Shown here piece by piece: positions 15,201 through 22,036 of a stretch of 24,001 nucleotides of DNA. The position numbers and the translations under genes are program-made. This DNA is from JBJEFI01 sp051873875 (lineage in GTDB: Bacteria; Bacillota; Bacilli; Bacillales; Bacillaceae_G): positions 1 to 24,001 of the forward strand of contig JBJEFI010000168.1 of the NCBI GenBank assembly GCA_051873875.1, in the 5' to 3' direction. The stretch's first letter is position 1, and each line of letters starts with the position of its first letter. Under the pieces are notes generated by a model. It saw only the letters and a program-made list of their open reading frames with translations, was not told where the DNA came from and searched no databases.

Positions 15201-18200
15201 TTCCGCCAACATTGCTTTTTGATCAGCAGATAGATTCTCTGCATCAGATAACATGCGATATATACCAATGTATTCTTGTGTAGTAGTGATTTGTTTTTCT
15301 GAAACACCGGCTAATCTTTCAAGGTTGTTCGTCAATGCATTGATGCCTTCTGCGGCTTCCTCTGCTGAACTTCCTACACCCTCTAATCCATCTCCAAGTT
15401 CAGGGAGCAGAAGTAACTCGTTTTTGATTTCTTCTGCAGAACGCCCAGTGCTTTTAGCTAAACCATCAATATCTATTCCTGCAGAAACAGCAGAGTTTGC
15501 GGATATCCCTAATTGAGATGAAACCTTTGATAAATTATCGCTAGTTACACCCGAATCTTTAGCGATTCCCAAAAGGCTACCTCTAACAGCACGGAATGAT
15601 TTTAAAGCATCGTCCTTATAGCTTTTAAGCTTGTCTCCATCCAATCCGGATTGAACAGCGCTGTTATAACTTTTTAGAGCATCTTCATATTCCTCAAACT
15701 GCTTCGTGAGGGCAGGGCTATTACCAACTTTATCAGCAAAGTCAGTAAGAACACTATCAAGAGTGGATGCATTTTCATCTAAAGTAGAAACCAACATGGC
15801 ATAATCGTTGATCAAACCTTTTGATGAGTCGGATAATTTTTTATTTGCATTGGCGGTTGACTGAATTAAGGTGACGGTAGCATTAGCCATTTTACCTTTG
15901 GCATCGTCAACTTTATATCCAAACATTTCATAAGAATTATAAGCTTCTTTTAAGTAAGCCATACTCTTATCAAGCATGGCGATCTCAGCGTTGTTACTGT
16001 TAATTAAATCGGTGTTGTTATTTTTTCTTCCGTTAGAACTAGATAGTTGATCTTGCTGTTTTTTAAGTTCTTCCCTTTTCTTTTCCAATTCAGCCATTTT
16101 ACTATTAATAGCATCTAAAGATTTCAAATCACTATTAGTGAACTCGAACATACCTTGAGATTGGGCTTCTTGGAACACTTTTGCCATATTTAAACGCAAA
16201 TCATCCAATACTTCTTCTTGTTGCTTAACGTAATCCTTTAATTCACTCTTAGATACATCATACGTATCTTTAGCATCTTCACGTTCTTTTGCAGCATTCA
16301 AATCTTGTTGGACTTTTAATTGACGTTCCATCATGTCTAATTTTAATCGTGCATTGGATGCGCTGACTAAAACTTTATCTCCGAATTGCGTTTCACCAGT
16401 TACAAGCGAAGGCATTAATCCGGCAATCGTGTTTTGAACTTCTTTGTATTCATTAAGATCAGAATCAGTAAAGACACCAGTGTTTATTTTTGATTGAAGA
16501 GTTTCGTAAGTATCAATTAATTTATTAAGTTCTTCTCGATTATCCTTGTAGGAACTTAACATCTCTTTATTTTTATTATCAAATTCTTCTTGAATTTGAC
16601 GAGCTTTTGCGGCACTGGACATCATTTTTTCTGTTAGCACACCTATAATTGTGAAAATACCACCAACTATAGTAGCTGTTCCAAGTGCTCGTAATGAAAT
16701 TGTTAATGCTTTAGTAGCGGTTTGCATTCTTGTAACTTGTGCTGTACCGAAAATTAAATTGGTAGCAAGCCCTCGAACATTCTTACTCAACATAAGTACA
16801 GCAATAGATGCGCCACCAAAAATTACAGGCAATGCTCCTACATTTTTAACAACTCCACCTAATATTCCAGCTAATCCAGTCATGGTTTTAGTGAATTCTA
16901 TTATTCCTTCAGATAAAAATGCTTCACCCATACCCAATGCAAGTTTTTCAAATTCAGTTTTCATAACTTGAATTCTAGCTTCTAATGATTGCATATATTT
17001 ATCATTCTCTTTAGAAGCAGAGTTAGCGCTATTCACTGAACTTTCATACATTTGGGCATAGAGAGAGTCGGCTCTACCTAAATCATCTAACAAAGCACTC
17101 ATTCTGGAAATATGATATTTACCAGCCAATCCTTCTACTACAGCGATTTTTTGGTATTTATCAATTTCCTTTATCTTGTTGGCGACTTCTGAATAAACCG
17201 CCATAACGTCTCTCATTTGACCAGAATCATCAAACAGGCTGACACCTACAGAAGACAAAGCGTCCATTGCTGGCTTACTTGTGAGCCTAGGAAGAACAGA
17301 TTTTACAAAGTTACCAACAACCTTCCCCGATTCTTTTGTATTGGCCGTTACAGCACCGACTATTGAATTAAGCTGATGGAAGTCCAGACCCATTACCCGG
17401 GCGGTTGCTGCGGCTTTACTTTGTCCGTCAGCTAATTTCTGGGTAGTGGTGGAATAATTGTTGGAGATTTGGTTCCATGAATCGATTAATGACATAGCAT
17501 CACTAGAATCTTTTTTCCACTGAATTAAAGTAGAGGAGAGGGATTCTGCTGATTCTTGAGCTGTCATTTCAGCAACGTTGGAGGCAACCAAAGCGGCATT
17601 ACCAAGATATTCTAAATCTAAATCCTTATAACCTTGCTTTGCAAATTCCGCATATGCATCTAATACTTCACCGATACTTTTGGCAAATTGTCCGGCACTG
17701 TCAACAGCACGAGCCATGACTTTATCAAAGTTAGTATCTTCATCCATTACTTTTTTAAGAGAAGTGAGCTTTGAGTCTACTTCCGTTATTACTGATATAG
17801 CACCATTAAGCGCTCTAAATGACCCGTAGAAGGCTGTGGAGGCAGTCATCCATATTGAGAATTTAGAAAAGGCGTTGCTCAACTGTTCGCCAAATGACTT
17901 TGTTTGAGCACCTGCCTGTTTTGATGCTCCTGCTGCAATACGAGCATTTTGTGCTAATTGTTGAAATTGTAAATTTGTAGATTTAAGTTGCTGGTTAAAG
18001 TTTGCAGAACGAGGAGATATAGAGTTGATAGTTTTTAAATAATTATCTAAAGCTCCGTTATCAACAGATTTACCATATGTGGACTTAATACGCTGTGCAT
18101 TAAGTTGAGCTTGTTGCCTTGCCATTTCAAGTTTTTGTTCATTGTCTTTAATGCGATTTAAATTCTTTAAGTTATCTTCAAGATTTTTTATTTGTTGTAT

Positions 18201-18878
18201 ATTCTTAGTGCTATCTATGGCTCTGTTTAATTTAGCTAGATTATCAGCAGATACTTTACCTTCTTTATCCATTGAAGCTAATGTCTGCTTTAATTTCAAC
18301 TTTGAATTGTTTAATAGTTCAGTAGCTTTACGTTCTTTTTCAACATTCTCAACAGTTCTTGTGCCAGTAACGTTATCATTTCTATCAAATTTTACAGTAG
18401 TATTTTTGAATCCGTCTTTATAAGTCTCAGATGATCCTGAAACATCGCCCTTACGATTAGTTTTAGTAATTCTTTTCTGAAGATTGCCTAGCTTTTCTAA
18501 GGCAGCTTCTTGACGACTAATTGCATCTGTTTCAGCGTCAGTAGCCTTTTTACGATTATCTATAATCTTGGTTGTTTTTTCAATAATCTCGCCAGACTGA
18601 GTGTATTTTCTATTAAGTTTGCTAACTGATCCATCAAGATTTTTTGTAACCGTTTCTTCTTCCTTTAGTACCTTGTTAAGAGTGGCGCTATTCTGTTGCA
18701 TCTTCTGAGAAGCTTTATTAAATTCCTGAAGTGTTTGTACCACTTTCGGATTAATATCAACATTTAACTTTATCTTTTCAATCTTTTTTTCTATACCTTT
18801 AATTGCAGTATTTATTTCACCAATTGATCTACCGGTGTTGAGTGTACCGGTTATTAAAATCTTTAAATCGTCAGCCAT
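12267..18878 (-). CDS. yomI: Tape measure protein with M23 peptidase and SLT transglycosylase domains (CwlP/YomI-like)
   Basis: A 2203-residue protein that sets tail length and carries two wall-degrading domains. A helical N-terminus is followed by a TP901-type tape measure core (about 340-600) and hydrophobic, possibly membrane-inserting stretches (about 670-750), then long coiled coils. An M23 endopeptidase domain at about 1486-1605 shows metal ligands H1508-G-G-L-D1512 and H1589-L-H1591. An SLT lytic transglycosylase domain at about 1620-1744 shows Q-Q-E1651-S-N-F, the G-L-M-Q-L-M-P-G-T motif and A-Y-N-A-G-P-G-N-V. A very charged coiled coil (about 1760-2046) and a Ser/Thr-rich stretch (about 2088-2129) follow. 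SPbeta CwlP, of similar size, combines the same two activities. The frame opens at 18920 inside a terminator; ATG 18878, with AAGGAG 11 bases upstream, is preferred. No tail-assembly chaperone pair precedes it in this window. Confidence 0.95.
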   Translation of the reverse strand: MADDLKILITGTLNTGRSIGEINTAIKGIEKKIEKIKLNVDINPKVVQTLQEFNKASQKMQQNSATLNKVLKEEETVTKNLDGSVSKLNRKYTQSGEIIEKTTKIIDNRKKATDAETDAISRQEAALEKLGNLQKRITKTNRKGDVSGSSETYKDGFKNTTVKFDRNDNVTGTRTVENVEKERKATELLNNSKLKLKQTLASMDKEGKVSADNLAKLNRAIDSTKNIQQIKNLEDNLKNLNRIKDNEQKLEMARQQAQLNAQRIKSTYGKSVDNGALDNYLKTINSISPRSANFNQQLKSTNLQFQQLAQNARIAAGASKQAGAQTKSFGEQLSNAFSKFSIWMTASTAFYGSFRALNGAISVITEVDSKLTSLKKVMDEDTNFDKVMARAVDSAGQFAKSIGEVLDAYAEFAKQGYKDLDLEYLGNAALVASNVAEMTAQESAESLSSTLIQWKKDSSDAMSLIDSWNQISNNYSTTTQKLADGQSKAAATARVMGLDFHQLNSIVGAVTANTKESGKVVGNFVKSVLPRLTSKPAMDALSSVGVSLFDDSGQMRDVMAVYSEVANKIKEIDKYQKIAVVEGLAGKYHISRMSALLDDLGRADSLYAQMYESSVNSANSASKENDKYMQSLEARIQVMKTEFEKLALGMGEAFLSEGIIEFTKTMTGLAGILGGVVKNVGALPVIFGGASIAVLMLSKNVRGLATNLIFGTAQVTRMQTATKALTISLRALGTATIVGGIFTIIGVLTEKMMSSAAKARQIQEEFDNKNKEMLSSYKDNREELNKLIDTYETLQSKINTGVFTDSDLNEYKEVQNTIAGLMPSLVTGETQFGDKVLVSASNARLKLDMMERQLKVQQDLNAAKEREDAKDTYDVSKSELKDYVKQQEEVLDDLRLNMAKVFQEAQSQGMFEFTNSDLKSLDAINSKMAELEKKREELKKQQDQLSSSNGRKNNNTDLINSNNAEIAMLDKSMAYLKEAYNSYEMFGYKVDDAKGKMANATVTLIQSTANANKKLSDSSKGLINDYAMLVSTLDENASTLDSVLTDFADKVGNSPALTKQFEEYEDALKSYNSAVQSGLDGDKLKSYKDDALKSFRAVRGSLLGIAKDSGVTSDNLSKVSSQLGISANSAVSAGIDIDGLAKSTGRSAEEIKNELLLLPELGDGLEGVGSSAEEAAEGINALTNNLERLAGVSEKQITTTQEYIGIYRMLSDAENLSADQKAMLAEATNYLTATYGHHIKNGELQIEMIAKEAEANDILLQALEKVTTGQATAQEAMTVNQAIAAKNRLRIASAELSALKKMMDAYAEAAQKALDIAKQAKNAGETDEAYLNASKWYSREQNAKSAYEDKQNEIDSLIPSIDELTGKMADMVGYEGKHYEAQEKSTKGTKENSKETEDATYIQDKYKQKLAEVNSEIAKLNKLKSQYPQHSKKYRDALEKEIKLLQKALDLNKQQQKDLSAQIKSGKIKETGVVTTSSSSGSSSVADYYLNDFRKTSSFNEHRGSYNHGGLDLANGKQGDPVKALQSGKVTQAYYSKSGGYMVVIQQDDGIVTKYMHMQKGLKVKAGQRVNAGDQLGKVGNTGNSSGAHLHLQMEKDGVKIDPEPILKALSSGSDSKKDAKYTGKYSTEINKAANRYGVDPFLIAAIIQQESNFNKNAKSKAGARGLMQLMPGTAKAMGVKDSYNAEQNIMGGTKYISQMIKQFGSLETALAAYNAGPGNVNKYGGIPPFKETQNYVNKVMATYNKSGSFVATNASRDEAERKAAVDDAKLDLLDLETEQENLQQQIDELRLEIVNSKLAEFDYKRKQLEDDYAEIDRQQAKLTEGTKKWMEYELERDKLLQQEQKIQKESVDWLAKEIKTNKDLTEAQKDLLNNELIDRTKELYDIEQQLIDQRKQMADRAIDTMKELLEAQKKVAVDTIDNMISEIDKIAEEADYAENLRKAQKDRQKILDEMDKLALDGSDSARKRMSELAEELNSADESINDMVEENTRNKRKENLEQERERIEKEYDDILNDEEMWENVRTDIIDGKTSEITKSFTNMLNSIANQTDILGKSVVNNLKREIDGLNAYFNGIKTSDSGGNYKAAASSPSPTTSTKATDSKATNTSSGASATTMTTSSTSESTNSKAVVVTANSITDSLKLALQNLNINNVKAPNVSTTSPTPNIANFTINIDKIGNESDFNKYMEKFKMSLTGMGFKFN

Positions 18879-18906
18879 GTTTTGAGATACTCCTTTCTTT
18901 GGACAT

Positions 18907-18937
18907 AAAAAAAGAAGCATCTCAAATTGAGTGCTTC
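18907..18937 (-). terminator. Rho-independent terminator between the lipoprotein and tape measure genes
   Basis: On the minus strand GAAGCA-CTC pairs with GAG-A-TGCTTC (one bulged base, 5-base loop), followed by seven T. The stem starts 2 bases after the lipoprotein stop codon, and the tape measure ribosome binding site follows about 10 bases beyond the T-run. Confidence 0.85.
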
Positions 18938-18939
18938 AG

Positions 18940-19335
18940 TTACTTTAAATTTAATCCATATTTAGTTTTTAGCATTTCTTTAGTATCTTTCAGATCATCG
19001 TTATAGCTATCATCGCTCATGGAATATACGGCATTTATATATAACTCTTGGATTGCATATACAAAATCTTTTTCTTCAACGGGAATATTTTCATCTGTTA
19101 AATTTTCGTCATCGAAAAATGGCTTATATTTGGTATGGTCAAAATTTAATACTTTTGAATTCTCCTTAGAAGCCTTATTAATCTCTTTAGCAATCGTATA
19201 ACCTTCATTGTATATATCTTTATCAAGATTCATTCTATTGTCTGGAGATGAACAACCTTGGACTATAAGAAGGAAGAGAAGAGGGGGGATGAGAATTAAC
19301 TTCTTAATTTTAACTTTAAAATGATCATATGTCAT
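18940..19335 (-). CDS. Small lipoprotein, candidate prophage-expressed surface protein
   Basis: A 131-residue predicted lipoprotein. The N-terminus has lysines (K7, K9, K11, K12), a hydrophobic core at 13-25 and a lipobox-like V25-Q-G-C28 followed by S-S-P-D-N. Gln at position -2 is unusual, but the overall signal is clear. The mature part of about 104 residues is charged and mostly helical, with an acidic stretch near 63-73. No known domain is recognised. The gene has its own extended -10 promoter at 19366-19371 and its own terminator, so it can be expressed apart from the tail operon. ATG 19335 has AAGGGG 8 bases upstream; a GTG at 19344 is in frame but falls inside the ribosome binding site. 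It is immediately upstream of the tape measure gene. A superinfection-exclusion role is possible, as for phage lipoproteins that block DNA injection, but is inference. Confidence 0.85.
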   Translation of the reverse strand: MTYDHFKVKIKKLILIPPLLFLLIVQGCSSPDNRMNLDKDIYNEGYTIAKEINKASKENSKVLNFDHTKYKPFFDDENLTDENIPVEEKDFVYAIQELYINAVYSMSDDSYNDDLKDTKEMLKTKYGLNLK

Positions 19336-19365
19336 TTGTAACACCCCTTATTGGAATATGTTACC

Positions 19366-19390
19366 ATTATATCATATGTCTTTATAAATT
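19366..19390 (-). promoter_or_regulatory. Extended -10 promoter for the lipoprotein gene
   Basis: On the minus strand a perfect TATAAT (19371-19366) is preceded by TG one base upstream (TGATATAAT), the extended -10 form recognised by the vegetative sigma factor. At the usual spacing the -35 region is A+T-rich but is not a good TTGACA. Transcription would begin near 19358, giving a leader of only about 22 bases before the start codon. The promoter lies between the stop of the homing endonuclease gene and the lipoprotein gene. Confidence 0.7.
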
Positions 19391-21168
19391 CATATAGCCT
19401 CGGATAAAGGTGGTTCTATAATAATTCCATGAATATTTAGTTTTGATATTAAACCTTTGAAATTATTATCAATATCGTGAGGATACAAATCTATCAAGGT
19501 TAAACCATTGTCTTTACATAATTTTATTTTTAATTTTGCTTTTGTTGTATATTTAAAGACTAAGCCGTGATTTTTCTCTTCTTCTCTAAAATAACCGAAA
19601 TACTCAACCATATACTTTTTATTATTATGAGTTAAAACCCAATCAAATTTATAATTTTTTTCAATATCGATAAATTCTTTATAATAGTTTTCGTAGGAAA
19701 ACTCCAGATTATTGTCAATGAACAAATTACTAATAACTTCTTCAGGTTTTGATCGACATTTTTGACCAAGTTTATTTAAATAAAATTTGTTGTTGGAGCT
19801 GAATAGTATAGTATGAGGCAGAAATTTTTTGCATATTTCCGAATATGTTAAATTAATTTTTTTACTCAAAGTTCTTCTGTTTAGAGATTTAGATGATACT
19901 TCCTGGTTAATAAAATCTTCAAATTCTTGAACACTGGGTATTCTGTCTAATGTTTTTGCTAGTTTTCTAAGATTAATTATGCTATTAATTAAATATTCGT
20001 CATAATCAATATTTACTTCATTAGCATGTATTAATCCAGCTTCAAAAAGTGCTTGTCGATAGGAACCAAACTTATTTGAGAAGTGCTGCGTCCAAATATC
20101 ATAAGTGTTTTCGATATCTGTTGCAGTAGGTGTTTTATTAAAATCTTGTGCATACTTTTTTATTGCTTTTATCAAATCATCTTTTTCATATACCTTTTTA
20201 GGTTTAATCATTATAGGCAGTCCTGCATCTATCAACATGTCATTCCAACGTTCATAAAAATTTGATACAGTATTAATAGAAAACGATAATTCATTATAGA
20301 AAGGGCTTCTATTATGTTTATTAAAAAAATCAATTGCTTCCTTTTTTATATCATCCTTATCATAAACACAATGCCTAGTGATTTCTAAACCAGCCAATTT
20401 TAATGCATTATTCCAACCACCAAAAGCAGTTGTGTAAGCTTTTATTGATGACATACTGTGTTCTTTTAAATCATCACAAGTTGGACTTCTGTCATATTTA
20501 CTTTTAAATTCTAAAAGAGAATTAATTAGATGCTCCTTAGAATACTTCAAATGAACGTTAGATAAATCCCTTGTTAAACCAAGTTTACTAGCTTTCTTTT
20601 TGATTGTGTTCCACGTTCTCTTTACCATTAATTTATCTATTATTACTTCAGATGTACCAAATTCATAAAAATCTCGTAATACATTTTCATCACAAATATA
20701 CCAGCCATCTATACAATCCTGACGAACAACACCAATCTCTTTCAAGAAATCTAAGTGAGTTTTCCAGTAGTATTTATATGCAATGGTACTTGGATATCCT
20801 TTAGTTTTGTTTAAATTACTTAAAGTAGGATAGACTCCAAATTCGTTATAATATTTAAAGAAGTATTCTTTTAAATCTTCTTTACTGTAAGTTTTTCTAC
20901 TCTCAGATCCACGCTCTAGTTTACCTAAACAAGTACTAGAACAGGCGTGGGATTTTGTCTTATTCAATTTCGTTAATTTTCTCAGATAAATATTTCCACA
21001 ATTATCGCAAATTGCCTTTACCTCTTTGTTACTATTCGGCATTAAATCTGAAACAATCACTAAGAATATTTCTCCTGGCTTTCTTTTTTCATAACCTTTA
21101 TTAATGTAATAGTTTTGTTGAGTCGTGTTCCATCTAACCTCAACCATTTGATCTTCTACAATTGCCAT
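19390..21168 (-). CDS. Modular homing endonuclease: zinc finger, helical repeats and PD-(D/E)XK-like nuclease
   Basis: A 592-residue protein. A four-cysteine zinc finger (C54-x2-C57 and C76-x3-C80) is followed by repeated helical modules at about 92-148, 207-262, 267-318, 325-380 and, more degenerate, 388-450. The units share [VKT]-Y-[SDE]-K-[DE]-D-[LI]..., a mid-repeat S/T-P and an end W/F-x-x-[AM]-L-x-x-A-G-L. This is the homing-endonuclease-associated repeat pattern (PF18780-like). A different helical segment (155-202) interrupts them. The C-terminus (472-565) looks like a Vsr/PD-(D/E)XK fold: S-K-P-E-E, F-D509-W, M-V-E522-Y-F-G-Y, lysines near 543-549 and D-L-Y-P-H-D. Free-standing endonucleases of this build are common in large Bacillus phages. 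The ATG has AAAGG 11 bases and TGGAG 3 bases upstream. The exact nuclease subfamily and cut site are unknown. Confidence 0.8.
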   Translation of the reverse strand: MAIVEDQMVEVRWNTTQQNYYINKGYEKRKPGEIFLVIVSDLMPNSNKEVKAICDNCGNIYLRKLTKLNKTKSHACSSTCLGKLERGSESRKTYSKEDLKEYFFKYYNEFGVYPTLSNLNKTKGYPSTIAYKYYWKTHLDFLKEIGVVRQDCIDGWYICDENVLRDFYEFGTSEVIIDKLMVKRTWNTIKKKASKLGLTRDLSNVHLKYSKEHLINSLLEFKSKYDRSPTCDDLKEHSMSSIKAYTTAFGGWNNALKLAGLEITRHCVYDKDDIKKEAIDFFNKHNRSPFYNELSFSINTVSNFYERWNDMLIDAGLPIMIKPKKVYEKDDLIKAIKKYAQDFNKTPTATDIENTYDIWTQHFSNKFGSYRQALFEAGLIHANEVNIDYDEYLINSIINLRKLAKTLDRIPSVQEFEDFINQEVSSKSLNRRTLSKKINLTYSEICKKFLPHTILFSSNNKFYLNKLGQKCRSKPEEVISNLFIDNNLEFSYENYYKEFIDIEKNYKFDWVLTHNNKKYMVEYFGYFREEEKNHGLVFKYTTKAKLKIKLCKDNGLTLIDLYPHDIDNNFKGLISKLNIHGIIIEPPLSEAI

Positions 21169-21214
21169 TTACTCCACAACCTTTCAATAAATCACACCTT
21201 GATGTATGTATATA

Positions 21215-21290
21215 AAAACTTGAGAAGAAGGGGAGAAAGGTGTGTGAAATCCCACGACTAGAGGTAGCTAATCCCTAGTTTCTTCTCAAG
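21215..21290 (-). terminator. Large structured terminator or small structured RNA after the 73-residue gene
   Basis: On the minus strand a perfect 11-bp outer stem (CTTGAGAAGAA with TTCTTCTCAAG) closes a 50-base interior and is followed by TTTTTATATAC. Inside, ACTAGGG and CCTCTAGT form a second stem (7 bp, one bulge) around ATTAGCTA. A weaker GGGA/TCCC pairing is possible in the remainder. It starts 18 bases after the stop codon of the 73-residue gene. The outer stem plus T-run fits an intrinsic terminator, but the branched interior is more elaborate than usual. Confidence 0.6.
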
Positions 21291-21307
21291 GTAAAACACG
21301 TAATCAA

Positions 21308-21529
21308 TTAATCTTCATCAATAATCTCGTATTCTCCAATTTTCCAATCATCGGCACGACCTATATGTACAGTTCCATCATTCTGAATAACTTCTATGTT
21401 GATCTTTGCGATATTATTCTCAGTAAACTCATATCCAGACTTTAACAACGTTAATTCATCACTTTCATTCTCCACGGGCAAATCAATGTAAATAATCGGC
21501 TTCAACTCAATTCTTACACGCTTTGACAT
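21308..21529 (-). CDS. Small acidic protein of unknown function, divergent to the HTH regulator
   Basis: A 73-residue protein with no recognised family. The N-terminus is basic (M-S-K-R-V-R-I-E-L-K), followed by a beta strand (I-I-Y-I-D-L-P-V) and a mainly acidic, probably beta-rich body ending E-Y-E-I-I-D-E-D. There is no signal peptide or membrane segment. ATG 21529 has GGAG 8 bases upstream; an in-frame GTG at 21535 lies too close to that site. Its promoter (TTGACA, 17 bp, TAATAT) carries two palindromic operator candidates and faces the HTH gene, so it is probably the main target of that regulator. It could be a regulator partner, an antirepressor or an unrelated cargo protein. Confidence 0.75.
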   Translation of the reverse strand: MSKRVRIELKPIIYIDLPVENESDELTLLKSGYEFTENNIAKINIEVIQNDGTVHIGRADDWKIGEYEIIDED

Positions 21530-21554
21530 GAACACATCTCCTTTTAGATTACTA

Positions 21555-21570
21555 ATTACTTATTCGTAAT
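21555..21570. promoter_or_regulatory. Operator candidate O1
   Basis: The 16-bp palindrome ATTACTTATTCGTAAT, in the leader of the 73-residue gene. It matches O2 at 14 of 16 positions and lies exactly 30 bp from it, centre to centre, so both sites face the same side of the helix. Confidence 0.65.
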
Positions 21571-21582
21571 GTTTATAATTAC

Positions 21583-21611
21583 ATATTACATATTTGTAAT
21601 TTAAATGTCAA
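21583..21611 (-). promoter_or_regulatory. Promoter of the 73-residue gene
   Basis: On the minus strand TTGACA (21611-21606), a perfect -35, is followed after 17 bp by TAATAT (21588-21583). The -10 overlaps operator candidate O2. Confidence 0.75.
21585..21600. promoter_or_regulatory. Operator candidate O2
   Basis: The 16-bp palindrome ATTACATATTTGTAAT lies over the -10/spacer of the minus-strand promoter. It is the best-formed of three related sites and serves as the reference for O1 and O3. Confidence 0.7.
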
Positions 21612-21617
21612 TACTCA

Positions 21618-21646
21618 TTGACTAAATATTTTCTAATTAGTAATAT
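21618..21646 (+). promoter_or_regulatory. Promoter of the HTH regulator gene
   Basis: TTGACT (21618-21623) is followed after 17 bp by TAATAT (21641-21646). The -35 boxes of this promoter and of the opposing one are only 6 bp apart, so the two promoters are back to back. The -10 lies inside operator candidate O3. Confidence 0.7.
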
Positions 21647-21651
21647 GTAAT
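21636..21651. promoter_or_regulatory. Operator candidate O3
   Basis: The sequence ATTAGTAATATGTAAT matches O2 (in the opposite orientation) at 14 of 16 positions and covers the -10 of the HTH gene promoter. This position would allow autoregulation. Its centre is 51 bp from that of O2. Confidence 0.6.
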
Positions 21652-21685
21652 TAAAGGTTAATTAAAAATAAGGATGGTTACACTT

Positions 21686-21907
21686 ATGAAGAATCTAAAA
21701 TATGATGTTACTCCACGATTAAAGTCCCTTTTGTCGGAGAAGGGGTATAGCAGCCAGAAAGAATTTGCAAAAGTATGTGGATTACCAGAACCGACTATCA
21801 GCAGATTTGATTCTCAAAGGAGATACGACATTTACACATTGGCTGTAATAAGTAGGACATTGAAGGTTACAATGGATGAATTGTTTGTTATTGAAGAAAT
21901 AAAATAG
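21686..21907 (+). CDS. Cro/CI-type (XRE) helix-turn-helix regulator
   Basis: A 73-residue DNA-binding protein consisting of essentially one HTH_XRE domain (about residues 8-68): S-S-Q-K-E-F-A-K-V-C-G-L-P-E-P-T-I-S-R-F in the helix-turn-helix, then L-A-V-I-S-R-T-L-K-V-T-M-D-E-L-F, the usual closing helix. It lacks a dimerisation or cleavage domain and so resembles short Cro- or YozG-like regulators. It is the only plus-strand gene in the window. The frame opens at ATG 21674, but AAGGATGG is 8 bases before ATG 21686, which is preferred. It probably binds the three 16-bp palindromes between it and the 73-residue gene, repressing that gene and itself. The main SPbeta lysogeny repressor is a different protein, so this looks like a local switch. 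Confidence 0.9.
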   Translation: MKNLKYDVTPRLKSLLSEKGYSSQKEFAKVCGLPEPTISRFDSQRRYDIYTLAVISRTLKVTMDELFVIEEIK

Positions 21908-21999
21908 CATACAAAATGTACTATATATCTACCAATTTAGATAGGATACTAAACCTGTTTCGCTAAAATTTTTATTAATTTATCATTTAGTCATAATAA

Positions 22000-22022
22000 G
22001 GCATCCGACAGGGTGTCTTTTA
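22000..22022 (+). terminator. Rho-independent terminator of the HTH gene
   Basis: GGCATCC pairs with GGGTGTC (7 bp, two G-U pairs) around GACA, followed by TTTT. It lies 93 bp after the HTH stop codon. The intervening 21908-21999 is A+T-rich with no open frame of note. Confidence 0.8.
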
Positions 22023-22036
22023 ACCTATTCAAGTAT

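Noticed and set aside
12277..18423. Several plus-strand and alternate minus-strand open frames of 60-116 codons within the tape measure gene
   Set aside because: They lie wholly inside a well-supported 2203-codon gene, lack ribosome binding sites and have compositions typical of antisense frames of coiled-coil coding sequence.
18879..18920. Extended start of the tape measure protein at 18920
   Set aside because: This start lies in the lipoprotein terminator hairpin and has no ribosome binding site; ATG 18878 has AAGGAG upstream.
21219..21290. Group I intron or HEARO-type RNA linked to the neighbouring endonuclease gene
   Set aside because: Conserved core elements of these RNAs could not be recognised; a structured terminator explains the outer stem and T-run.
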